Shown in pieces: positions 21,253-31,199 of a stretch of DNA of 64,000 nucleotides. Location of the stretch: positions 4,398,409-4,462,408 of the forward strand of contig BCHX01000005.1 of NCBI GenBank assembly GCA_001599755.1, read 5' to 3'. Position 1 is the first letter of the stretch; each line of letters starts with the position of its first letter. The notes beneath the pieces were generated by a model. It searched no databases, was not told where the DNA came from, and was given only the letters and a program-made list of their open reading frames with translations. Source of the stretch: Gliomastix tumulicola. Its lineage: Eukaryota > Ascomycota > Sordariomycetes > Hypocreales > Bionectriaceae. The position numbers were made by a program, and so were the translations under genes.

Positions 21253-21759
21253 ATGATATTGCTTCAGAGTTTCTTCTCTTTCTACCTTCCTTTGACAGTC
21301 GCTAGAGCAGCAGCGCACGGCGTTCTCCCGAGCAAGCCACACCTGGCGCTTCGCGATCTGGGCGGGATCTCCAATGTCTGCCTTGGGGATAGCACTGGAT
21401 CAACGAACTTTCTAGCCTCGGGCATTCTCCTTGGTCTACCCCTCAATGGCTCGCAAATTCCGGACCACTACCTCAGCGACATTAGCTTCAATAACATGAG
21501 ATTAGGAGGCTCTCAGCTCGGAGAGCCTGCGCGGGGTTGGACTCGCGGGTACGAAGAGTTCTTGGTGAGTCGAGACAAGGAAACGATCAACAGCATACTG
21601 CTGTATACGACCGTGTTGCTTATCCAGAAGATCTTGCTACGTCCGCTGTATCATATGAGCAGAAACCATGGTGGTCTTGGAGGTGAAGCAAGCAGACTAA
21701 CCCAGCTGAGGCTTGGGCGTTTGAAGTTGAGTTTTAGCTTAGGCTTCGTCTTGATATAG
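21253..21759 (+). pseudogene. Truncated secreted glycoside-hydrolase-like gene
   Basis: The frame opens with a signal peptide (MILLQSFFSFYLPLTVARAAA). A segment then resembles the N-terminus of a fungal secreted glycoside hydrolase family (FLASGILLGLP, QIPDHYLSDISF, GGSQLGEPARGWTRGYEEF). After about residue 100 the similarity stops and the frame continues into unrelated residues. A gtgagt donor at 21565 suggests that the real gene had an intron, but the expected next exon (barrel core and catalytic acids) is absent. A short stretch in another frame (AVYDRVAYPEDLATSAVSYE, around 21600-21660) also looks protein-like and then hits a stop. I read it as a deletion remnant. It is convergent with the MFS gene. 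The exact GH family is uncertain. Confidence 0.5.
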
Positions 21760-21854
21760 TCAAGGCCTTCGCCGACACCGAGAGCAGGAGCGGAAAGCCT
21801 TGACGCCGTCCAAGCGTTTACTCTCTTCCCACTACCAATGCAAGAGCTCCTGCC

Positions 21855-23532
21855 TTACAACTTGAGCTGATAACGTGGACTCTTGCGGATTGCCTCGCCA
21901 TAGCGAATGAAGAGAAAAGGCACAGGGATCAGAGCCACTGCTATAAACGCCAGCGTCGAATTGCCCCAACCGAGTCCGAGACCATCGTACAATGGTGCGC
22001 CCACGAGAGGAAGTACTGCACCAAAGAGAGATCTTAGGATAGTGGCAGCAGCCAATGCCGATGCAGCATAAAGCTCGTACGCATCAACCAAATACACCTG
22101 GATTGTCATCTGCACAGACAGTCGTCAACTTCACAAGTCTTCACGCCTTGCGGAAAGGTATCTATAACCAATAGAGGACTTACCAGTGACATGTTTACCC
22201 CAATGCCTAACAGCGAAGTTGAGAGTATCGGCACGATCCAATGGACGTGGTAGTGTGTCGTCCATCCGTAAATGAAGAAGCACGCAGGGATGCAGAATGC
22301 TGCCGGAACCATCAGGGGAAGTCGATATTCGGGTTTCATCTCCTCTCCCTTTGACTTGTTGAGAAGGATTCGGTCCGAGATTCGCCCAAAGAGCGCATTG
22401 CCAACCAAGAGACCCATTGCAATCCCAAGATATGCGAGGCCAACTTGGCTGAGGGAAAAGTCATATATGTCGCCGAAGACCCGCGGTATGGTCACGAAGA
22501 GCAGAAACTGGTAAGCAAAGACGACGGCAATGAACACCGATAGGAGGAACACTATGGGCGAGCAAAAGAGCATGATGAGAGGCCGTCGCAGGGATCGGAT
22601 GATGTGCGCCTTTCGACTTGTGCCATATGCTAACGCGGAGACGAGATTTGCGTTCCCCGTCTCGTGTCGAAGGCGGTTGACCTTGCGCTGAAGCAATATC
22701 GGCGCATAAGATTCCCGGACAACAATGAAGAAGACGATGGTTAAGAAGCCTGCCTGATTCACAAGCCGTTATTAGATACCTTCTTGCTGATACACGGGCA
22801 GGGGGGCGCATCATGCAGACTCACTAGAATGGCAACAATCCAGAACACCCATCGCCAACCCAAGGTCTCAGTGACATAACCGCCTAAAACAGGCCCGATT
22901 GCTGGACCTAGTAGCGGTCCAAACGTCCATACTGCCATAGCCTGACCTCTCTCCGCCTGGATAAAGAGATCGGCCACAGTCGCACCTCCGAGGTTCAAAA
23001 CGGCCGACGCCTCCATTCCACACAGCAGACGAAACACAATTAAGGCATGGATGCTGGGACTGAGAGCGGAGCCGACAGTGAAGATGGTAAAGAGGACATT
23101 GGTGATGTGGTAGGGCAGCAACCGTCCATAAAGCTCGGACAACGGCGCCATGATCAGTGGCCCAACCGCCAGACCAAGGTTGTACATGGTGACGATCAAG
23201 GCACCGAGAACACTGCTGTCATTCTCAAAGTCCTTCATGGCTTCTTCCACTCCCGGCGCGGCAATGGAAGACCCAAGAGCGCTGCGGAATATCTATCAGT
23301 CCATGGACCTTGGCTTGGTTGGAGATGGTGATAATGGGGGGACTGCTTCTACTCACGACACAAACGTCATAGCAGCCAAGACAAAAACATTGAGCCATTT
23401 CCTTTTAGAAGGCCAATTGGTTGCCTTCTCAGAATCTTCAGGTCCATCAAAGTCGACAACGTGAGGCTGGCTTTCCGTGGTGCCTTCATCGACGACGGTA
23501 CTTTGCTCTGATATCTCCTCGGATGAGCCCAT
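21855..23532 (-). CDS. cefM: DHA1-type MFS transporter, candidate CefM (beta-lactam intermediate transporter), 485 aa
   Basis: Four exons: 23357-23532, 22825-23281, 22184-22753 and 21855-22109. Each donor is gtgagt or gtaagt and the phases agree. The protein has an acidic N-terminus (MGSSEEISEQSTVV), about 12 hydrophobic segments, the DHA1 motif A (APLSELYGRLLPYHITN), and the motif C-like WTFGPLLGPAIGPVLGGYV, as in fungal drug:H+ antiporters. It is the next gene downstream of cefD1 and on the same strand. In Acremonium chrysogenum, cefM, a peroxisome-linked MFS protein needed for the penicillin N step, is reported downstream of cefD1 (from memory). The symbol therefore rests on position plus family and should be checked by phylogeny. 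Alternatives are CefT-like export or a general multidrug pump. Confidence 0.62.
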
Positions 23533-24613
23533 ATCAGCGACGACGGGTCAACAGCCGTATTTCAGTAAGCTACATGCCCAGGTAGGCGATGGACGTGGGG
23601 GAGAGGCACAAGTTCCTGTGAAGACGAACCAGTCACGCTGAGAGTCACCGTGGCATGGTAAAATTTTGTCTCGGCTGATACAATGAGCATAAAAAGGGGT
23701 TGGGCTGCCGTGTCGGTGCAGCTGGTGTCCTGCAACTGACCCCCAACGATCCACTAATCCCAAGCATACCAACGTGACTCTCGGGATATTAATGGCTCCC
23801 TCGGCGGCTACCCAGCTGAATGCATGAAGGAAGGAAAGGGCAGAACTCCAGTGCCACTAGACGCATGTCCACAGCATAAGGGCCGACTGCACACTTCCAT
23901 CCATCAAAGATCTATTCATAGACCAAGCCATGTATTTGCTTGTGCAGCAGTGCCTTCGTCTACTGTTGATTTGCAGAGGTGAGGAGCGGTGGAGCAAAGC
24001 TGAACTAACACTCGGTATGCAGTCTTGATTAGGAATGTACGTGATGCAAAGCGTGTAAAGGAAGATTGACAGCCATCAGCATTTCCTAGACCCCCCTGGA
24101 GGCTTGGCTCGCGAGTGCAACATGGCCCGCAAGAATGTTTGCAGGCTTGTCTAGGGGTGTGGGTGTGGGTGTAGGGGATATACACTCACGAGTAGTAAGA
24201 TCGAACCCCCCCTATTCCCAGCGACTACTGCCGGCTTCCAGGGGTTACAGGGGGTGGGCTGCAGCAAGGATACCTGCCCTACTTGCACCCCCTCCCTCCT
24301 TGTGACTGCGTAGCCCCAAGCCCGGACTTGCCTACGCAACCCGTCGATACGCATTAAATCGGCTATAACGGGAGAGGTTAGTTAGCTCACGTATTGTGTG
24401 GATGTCTACTACTCCCCTCAGGACGACAGACCTGTGTCAATGGGTGCGACATGCACGAGAAGCTAGCATCTGAAGACCAGTACACAATACACGGGATAAT
24501 TGTTGTCATTTTAAGCTAGATGAGAAGGATAAACGATGGGGGCTGCGCGAGGCCTTCGCCTGCCTGTAGCATCTACGGAAGCATGCCTACTACACTGCCA
24601 CACTGTCTACCCA
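23533..24613. other. Intergenic, 1.08 kb, with G-rich tracts
   Basis: It lies between the start of the candidate cefM and the stop of cefD1. It contains a G-quadruplex-type tract (24154-24177) and further G- and C-runs at about 24206-24300. No coding frame is convincing. Confidence 0.5.
24154..24177 (+). other. Putative G-quadruplex motif
   Basis: Four runs of 4, 3, 3 and 4 guanines are separated by TGT, TGT and TGTA loops, which fits the standard G3+N1-7 pattern. It lies about 620 bp upstream of the candidate cefM start and downstream of cefD1. Confidence 0.6.
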
Positions 24614-26785
24614 TCAGATGCGTGCTCGAGCCCGTGATAGCTGGTCCCAATCCTGCTTGGTGAACGACACGTATGTGTCTGAGCCAGCAACCAGCCAAAA
24701 CAGCTTATCACCCTGCCCTCCAGCAACTTTCGAGCCCAGGGCATCCGGGTTGACCCCTTCCTGCCGCAAAGGAACTTTGTTGTGCTTCAAGTTATCCGTA
24801 CTCATTTTGCCCACCTCGCCTGCAGCAAGCACGCGGATGAAGCTGGGCACCGCGTGGGATGGAAGTTCCGCTCGCAGGATGGCCACAAGACCAGCCCAAT
24901 CAAACGAGTCGAGACTGGCGGTGCTGGTGAGCACTATCGCCGCACATCCAGCTCGACCGTCGTGCGACGGAATCTGCACGCCGTAGACATTCGCCTCCGC
25001 GATCTGGGGGTGAGAGCTCAGGATCTGCGACGTCTCAGTGGTCGACACGTTCTCTCCTTTCCACCTATACGTGTCTCCTATATGTGTGTTAGCATGAGCG
25101 TTCAAAAGGTGAAGAGCCAATGGGACCAACCAAGGCGATCCATAAAGTACCAATGGCCATTGCCATCGCGACGGAGAGCATCTCCTGTCCGAACATATAA
25201 ATCTCCCTCCTCGAAGACGCTCTCTATCAACTTCTTCAACGTCGCTTCCTCCGACTTCCAGTACCCAGCCCACGAGGACCGTGATGCCAGCTTGACAAGG
25301 ACCTCACCACCAATCTCATAGGGCACACGCTGGGCAAAGCCCGTCTCGGGCGACCGCCACACGTCTCCTGTCTCAGGGTCGATCTTGACAGGTACGTACG
25401 TGTGATGAAACTTGCGCCGCAGAAGCCATCCGTGAAAGCCAACTGCACCACGCCCAAAGCCGCTTCGGTAATGATTGACAAGAGTCAACACACCTTCGGT
25501 GCTGGCGAAGAACTCGCCAATCTCCTGCACGCCGAACCGCTCCTGAAAACGGTCCCAGAGCTCAGGGCTCAACCCGTTGCCCCATATCAGTCGAATCTTG
25601 TGTTTCTTGTCTGCCTCTGCTGGCGGCGCAGACAGCAGGTATCGCACAAGCTCGCCGACTACCGAATTGTGAGCATGGACACAAGAATATGCCAAAAGAT
25701 ACTGCTCCGACATGAGGACAGCGATCACTAACCGTACACAAAGATGGTCGACTGGCTGTCGATGCAGTCTTTCCAAAATCTAGACAGGGAAAACTTTGGA
25801 ACAACGGCGATGGATATGCCGCTCATCAAGTCGTTCATGGCGGCAATCCCTCCCGTGCCGTGATACAAAGGAATACAGTAGTAGGATCGATCTCCTCCCA
25901 CACCAGGCTGCTGCCCAAATGTCTTTGGAAGCAGAGATGCAGACGGATAATTTCTTGCCACCGTCAAGGGGAATGCTTTTGGCAAGCCAGTGGTGCCGCT
26001 CGGAAAAGGATGTTAGCATGGTTAAAACTTGCTGCTGTCCAAGATTTCCAGAATCCTAAACCCAACTCACCTAGTATACATGAGCGCAAAAGGGAGCACA
26101 GCGGCGGTCATTTCGAAGCAGTCTGTCGAAGGTTTGGTTGATGGAAAACCATCAATCTCGTTCTTGAGGTCGTAAGAAAGCATCACCGCGTTCACTCGCA
26201 GATTTTGAAGCTGCGACTTGACAGTTTCGATACGAGCGGCGCAGTCCGATGCATCGTCGTAGATCAGTAGGCTGGTGCCCGACAATCGCACGCAATGAAG
26301 CAATGCCTCTCTCCCAAGATTGTAGTTGATCAGAGCCGGGGCTGCGCCGATGGAGAGCAAACCAAGCCATATGAAGAGTAGATCGGGTGAGTTGTACAGG
26401 TAGACTCCGACATGCTGAGTGCTTTCTACCCCCAGACTCTGGAAGTAATGGCCATATTGGCAGACACGCCCATATACTTGCAGCCAAGTGTACTCGCGTT
26501 CGCGCGACCAGATGCAAGGAGCATGTCGGAGCTTGTGTGCCGCGGCTTCGAACAAGAAGAATCCAGATGCCTTCTTTTCCTTCACTATAAAGCACTGTGG
26601 TCAATAATGGGCGTTCAGTACTGAGGACAGGGTGTGTGTGTGCGCATCCTACCAGCACGTGCCAAATTCTCTTCTCCCTTCCTTGCCCGAGACAGTGCAT
26701 TCAAGTCTTTGGAGATGTGAAGCTTAGCATCGATGTAGGCGGCACCAGCAGCAACACCAGCGAGGGCAATCAATCCGTGAGCCAT
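24614..26785 (-). CDS. cefD1: CefD1-like isopenicillin N-CoA synthetase (FATP/very-long-chain acyl-CoA synthetase family), 634 aa
   Basis: Five exons: 26653-26785, 26071-26584, 25733-25998, 25131-25658 and 24614-25077. All four introns are short GT-AG and phase-consistent. The protein begins with a hydrophobic segment (HGLIALAGVAAGAAYIDAKL). The AMP-binding P-loop TSGTTGLPKA spans the second intron near residue 215. EFFASTEG lies at about 353-360, and the FATP signature DRLGDTYRWKGENVSTTE near 478-495. It should adenylate and thioesterify isopenicillin N to its CoA ester, the first half of the two-protein epimerisation known from Acremonium. The C-terminal ARI fits the loose peroxisomal PTS1 pattern. 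It diverges from cefD2 and is linked to pcbC/pcbAB, which favours CefD1 over a general fatty acyl-CoA synthetase. Start MAHGL is preferred; an ATG five codons upstream (MRRAE) is possible. Confidence 0.9.
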
Positions 26786-28095
26786 CTCTGCCCGTCGCAA
26801 GGAAAGGAGTGACCAGCTATCAGCGAGTCCTTACTTGGGGAAAGAGGGGGCCACACCTAGCACACGTTTGATGATACTGACTGGATCGACGTTCCAAAGT
26901 AGACTTTGGCTACACAAAGTCGGTACGTCTGTGGCCTCGGTACTCGTATTTCGTGTGAAGTGGCCCAACTCCACTGCCATCAGCAGTTTGTGCGCTAACT
27001 AGTATGAGTTCAGGGGTTCGAGCGACGAGGAGTGGACAGGCGGGTGAGCTCGCAAAGCAGTCTCGATTAGACTCGGCACTCCTCCGTCCAGCCAAGAGTG
27101 ATCTCAGATACCTAATTCCCGAGGACGCTTCCCCTTCTCCATAGTCCACCTCTGTTCGAAAGCAAGGGTGGCCCTGGAGCAACAACAGAAGAAGCAGACG
27201 TTGCGAGCGATGGCCCGAACGATGGACCGAGAAAGAGCGGGGGCTTATCCCAGATCGGCCCCAAGTGAAGCCGTAGTAGTTGCCAAGAAGCTGAGATGAA
27301 CGCAGAGACAGGAATAGAGTGCCTTCGTCGCAAAGGGTCCTCCAATGGCGCCGGGGAAGGTGGAGAGGCCACGTACGGGTTCATTGCTAGATTGCTGCCA
27401 GGGCTGCGTGGTGGGATGACTGCCAATCAATAATCCTAGCTCTACAGTATGCAGTAGGCAGCAGGCTTCCAATCTGCCGAGCTGTTCAAGAGGATGCGCG
27501 CGGAGGATGGATCCTGTGTCGCAACCTCTACGGTGTGGCGTTCTTGTCCAAGCAATGGCAATATCGAAGGGGCCAATGACAAGCCAAAACGTTGCCATAG
27601 GCACAAACTCGCAGTGCGGCGGATTATGACCCCTGCAATACGGACGGACGCCCGCTCAACGTGGTCTTTGCTCCCCTCCCGGCTTTGCATCCCTTCTCCT
27701 CCTCCTGTCTCTCCCCTCCCCTCCACTCCGCTGTTGCTCCCACCACTTTTCTCCCCGCCCCCTATGATGTCCTGCCCCCATCCCGCCGCTCCATCGCTAG
27801 CTCCTGATCTTTGCTTGATGACCTGTTGTGTCCGAGAGATGGGCAACGCATGTTCCATGTTGGTTGACTTACCCTACACCTCCTAGCTGGCACGAGAAAC
27901 CAAGTCGGCATTTTGTGAAAATAAGAGCCGGAAAAACGAGGTAGGCATAACGGCAGATGTCTGAATTGAGTAATTGAACGACCATCTACGTGAAATCACC
28001 GAGAGAGGCGATTTTGGAAATAAATATTACATACGAGTAGCAGCGTTACAATTCAGCTCCCCATACAAGTCTGCATCATTACGGGACTTTTTGAG
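26786..28095. promoter_or_regulatory. Shared divergent promoter of cefD1 and cefD2
   Basis: A 1.31-kb region. PacC-consensus GCCARG occurs at 27091-27096, 27282-27287 and 27396-27401. CCAAT occurs at 27342-27346, 27423-27427, 27469-27473 and 27573-27577. A pyrimidine-rich tract (about 27660-27785) lies on the cefD2 side. At 27168-27183 two RFX-like half sites (GTGGCC and AGCAAC) are separated by 4 bp, close to but not matching the usual X-box spacing. Reading frames here are low-complexity and not accepted as genes. PacC, the CCAAT-binding complex and the RFX factor CPCR1 are known regulators of fungal beta-lactam genes. Confidence 0.65.
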
Positions 28096-29292
28096 ATGCT
28101 ACACCCACTGGGCCACATCCGAGCAGTCGAACTTGCCGGTCTTGCACCAGGTTCGTTATTGGAACACACCTGTAGGCAAGATGAGGCATACTAAAACCAC
28201 TACTCACTTCTAGGACCTTTCTGTGGCATGCTTCTTGCCGACTATGGCGCTCATGTTGTCCGTATCGATGGCCCCCAGTCACCGAAGGGCGATGTCCTGG
28301 CACGACACAAATCCTCCTTACAGCTCGACCTAAAGCAGTCATCGTCCAGAGAAGTTCTGCTACATCTCCTCGACCATGCCGACGTCCTCATCGACCCGTT
28401 CCGCCCTGGCGTGTTAGAGCGCCTTGGCCTGTCCCCAACGGGGGTCTTGCTTAAACGAAACCCACGCCTTATTATTGCTCGTCTGACTGGATTTCGTCGT
28501 GACGGTAAATATCAGAGTATGGCTGGCCACGATATAAATTACCTCGCAGTATCGGGCGTTCTGTCCATGCTGGGCCGAGCCGGCGAGGCTCCATATGCAC
28601 CGGCCAATCTCTTGGGAGACTTTGCTGGTGGTGGTACCACGTGTTTCCTGGGCATACTGCTAGCCTGGATATCACGGCAGGTGACAGGGCAGGGTCAAGT
28701 TGTCGAGGCGAACATGGTGGATGGATCGGCATACCTTGCAACCATGCCACGTTTGGCACTCAGGACGCCGTTCTGGGGCTCTGCTCGAGGCGAAAACTTC
28801 CTCGACGGAGGATGCCCGTGGTACACCACTTATGAGACGAAAACGCCGGGTGACTATGTCGCGGTCGGGGCTCTCGAGCCCAAATTCTACAGTGCGCTGC
28901 TAAGAGGGATGGAACTGAATGCTGCCGACCTGCCATCTAGGGATGACAGGAGCCAGTGGCCCAAGCTGAGAGAAATATTGGCGGACGCGTTTAGGCAAAA
29001 ACCACGGGCAGAATGGGAAGCCGTCTTCGACGGGACGGACGCATGTCTGACCCCTGTGCTTACGCAGGCTGAGCTCGAGAGTAAAGGTTTTGATCAGCGA
29101 TTGCCCGTCACACTCGCTCATACGCCGGGGAAGCCTGTTCCTGCGGGAGGGGGAGACTGGAGTGGAGGGACTGTTGCCAAGGGAAGTGGTGGGGAGGAGG
29201 TGCTCCTTAGCTGGATGGGATGGAAGAAGGGCGTGCAGTACGAAGAGGAAGGGGGTGGGATTTTAAGGGCCAAGTCCGTATCCAAGCTTTGA
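28096..29292 (+). CDS. cefD2: CefD2-like isopenicillinyl-CoA epimerase (alpha-methylacyl-CoA racemase family), 377 aa
   Basis: Two exons: 28096-28150 and 28214-29292, with a 63-nt intron (gttcgt/tctag) splitting a Gly codon. The start MLHPLGHIRAVELAGLAPG is the standard opening of family III CoA-transferase/racemase proteins. The racemase catalytic pair is present: H124 in AGHDINYLA and D154 in LLGDFAGGG, matching His126/Asp156 of mycobacterial MCR. It should epimerise isopenicillinyl-CoA to penicillinyl-CoA, which is then hydrolysed to penicillin N. The last three residues are SKL, a canonical peroxisomal PTS1. It diverges from cefD1 and converges on pcbC. A fatty-acid 2-methylacyl-CoA racemase is the alternative, but the context argues against it. 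Confidence 0.92.
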
Positions 29293-30179
29293 AAGAAGAG
29301 GAAAATGCATCAGGCATTGTTAGCACAGCGAATAGAGTCTTGAGAAATGGCACGGGATCGGCCCATGTCGGACTTGATAATTGGAACGAATGCGCGCGCA
29401 CAAGTAGTAACTTGGCAGTGATAGCTCAGCGTGCCATAGCGGCAGGAGGAAAATGATCTGGACCAGCTGAAATGGCCGGGTTCGGCTCGTTCTATGATGT
29501 AGCGTTACAGTTGAAGCGGGCTCTGTCGCTCCGGGCAGTGGCGACACGCAAACTCCTATCAGACAGACGGTCATGCACTCAACTCGAACTAGCCATCTGC
29601 GAGCATTTTGACCTTTTGAAAGAGCATGAAGTGATGAAGACCTTGGCTCCGGCGGGACCAATCCAAGCCGAGGACCGGGATGTGTGGGTGGTCTTGCATG
29701 CAGGAGCAATAGGTATTGAGAACGGCGGAAGCACGAGGTAGTCGGGCCGCCGACAGACTATTGATTCGGCATCTGCAAAGACCTGCCTTCCCGGGTCAAG
29801 CTTCAATCGCATTTAGGAGAAGCATCGCGATGCTCTACGGGGCAGTAAACAGTTGGAAACGGGGAAAAGGAAGCGAGGAGGAGCCCCTGTTACTAGACCA
29901 GAGTGCAACCAACGGCCGATCGGCAGTCGACCCGACTATGCTATATGAGTACTAGCCCCTACGAGTACCGCAGCACGTTTGCTCAATACGAGTAGTCCTT
30001 GTTGTTGTAGTTGCCCGCCGACGACCCGTCGCTCCAAAGTCCGCCCTTCCTCCTCCCCCTCCTCCCCAGAGGTGCCTCCTCTTTATCTCCACTGTGGCTT
30101 GCTCACAGACCTCCCCTCATCCCTGTTCTCAGCTCAGGCCAGTCAGTCCCCTTGAACTCGGCATCCATCCAGAACAACC
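29293..30179. other. Intergenic between convergent cefD2 and pcbC, 887 bp
   Basis: It holds both 3' ends. An 89-codon ATG frame at 29472-29741 has no recognisable content and is not accepted. A pyrimidine-rich segment runs from about 30041 to 30085. No gene is supported. Confidence 0.55.
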
Positions 30180-31199
30180 CTAAGTCTGACCATTCTTGTT
30201 GATTAAGCCGAGAAGCCCCCCTTGCAAATACTGGCCATACGTGATAGGCTCCCGAGCCTCTGCCGGGGACGCATCATCTTTGCCCGAGGCGTTCCCTGCG
30301 GGGTTCCAGGGCTCGACGGCGTCGTCGTAACCCAAGTTGACGAAGAACGGCAGCGATTGGCGCTCGGCATTGATCCATTTGACGCGGTGAATCGGGGCAG
30401 GGTAGTAGTTATTGGTGACGTGCGCCATGTAGCTGCCGCAGTTGACGAGGTACCCAGTGTCATCCGGGGCAATGTCCTTCCATCCCTGGGGTGTCTCGAC
30501 CTGCAGGTTCTGCACATCTGACTGGTAGAGCACCGTGATCAGCGACACATCCTCATGCCACTCGAAGCTGAGCTTGGTGCCATCCTCGGCCTTTTTGATG
30601 GCAGGGGCGGGGTAATCCTCGAGGTACGGATAGCGGATCAGCACCACTGACGAGAGCGTGTCATCTCGGCGAAAGTGGCGTGAGAAGAAGTCCTCTTCTT
30701 TGCCCAGAGCCAGGGCGTAGCCACGCAGCAGCGCCTCAGAGAGTCCAAAGACGTCCCAGTAATACTTTTGCGCAAAGTCGCGGAAGCCAGGATGCTTTGC
30801 CTCCTCGGGCCAGACGTTGACTTCGTGAAGAGGCGTCGTAGTTGCGATACGCGCGTGCTCACGCGTGAAGTTGGGGTTCAAGTAACAGAAAGATTCGACA
30901 GCTTTCTTGCCGGGAATGTTCAAGTAATACCCTGCGCGGATCTGGCTCTGGTGCTCCTTATTGTAGGCTCGGATCGCCATCTGCCACTTCTCCTCGCCTG
31001 TGATGTTCATGTGAAACTTCTTGGTCTGCTCTGACAGGTTCTGGAGGTCAATGCTGTGGTTCACGGCGTAGAAGAAGCCTGTGTCCCTGGAAGCGGCATC
31101 GATGGCCTTCGCCACCTCAAGCTTCTTTTGGTGGTCATCCCCGTACAGGGCAGAAACATCGATGCGAGGCACGTTGGCGTAGTCTGGTAGGGAACCCAT
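30180..31199 (-). CDS. pcbC: Isopenicillin N synthase, 339 aa
   Basis: Single exon; ATG at 31199 (MGSLPDYANVPRIDVS). A further in-frame ATG six codons upstream is less likely. This non-haem Fe(II) oxidase closes the linear tripeptide ACV into bicyclic isopenicillin N using O2. The iron ligands are visible: H215 and D217 in SFEWHEDVS, and H271 in APIHRVKW. The RxS substrate-binding pair is R280/S282 in ERQSLPFF. The C-terminal NKNGQT is the hallmark IPNS ending, whose Gln can act as an iron ligand without substrate. Length is normal for fungal IPNS, and it looks closer to Acremonium than to Penicillium enzymes. It diverges from ACV synthetase across 1.42 kb. Cytosolic. Lack of introns fits the proposed bacterial origin. 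Confidence 0.98.
   Translation of the reverse strand: MGSLPDYANVPRIDVSALYGDDHQKKLEVAKAIDAASRDTGFFYAVNHSIDLQNLSEQTKKFHMNITGEEKWQMAIRAYNKEHQSQIRAGYYLNIPGKKAVESFCYLNPNFTREHARIATTTPLHEVNVWPEEAKHPGFRDFAQKYYWDVFGLSEALLRGYALALGKEEDFFSRHFRRDDTLSSVVLIRYPYLEDYPAPAIKKAEDGTKLSFEWHEDVSLITVLYQSDVQNLQVETPQGWKDIAPDDTGYLVNCGSYMAHVTNNYYPAPIHRVKWINAERQSLPFFVNLGYDDAVEPWNPAGNASGKDDASPAEAREPITYGQYLQGGLLGLINKNGQT

Noticed and set aside
24181..24360. Possible tRNA suggested by a GGGGGTTCGATC-like string on the minus strand
   Set aside because: The T-stem cannot pair with the bases after the loop, and no acceptor or anticodon arm is found at the right spacing.
27494..27886. 130-codon frame between cefD1 and cefD2
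   Set aside because: It overlaps the pyrimidine-rich promoter tract and reads as Pro/Ser/Leu low-complexity sequence.
29472..29741. 89-codon ATG frame between cefD2 and pcbC
   Set aside because: No recognisable features, and it lies in the shared 3' region of two convergent genes.
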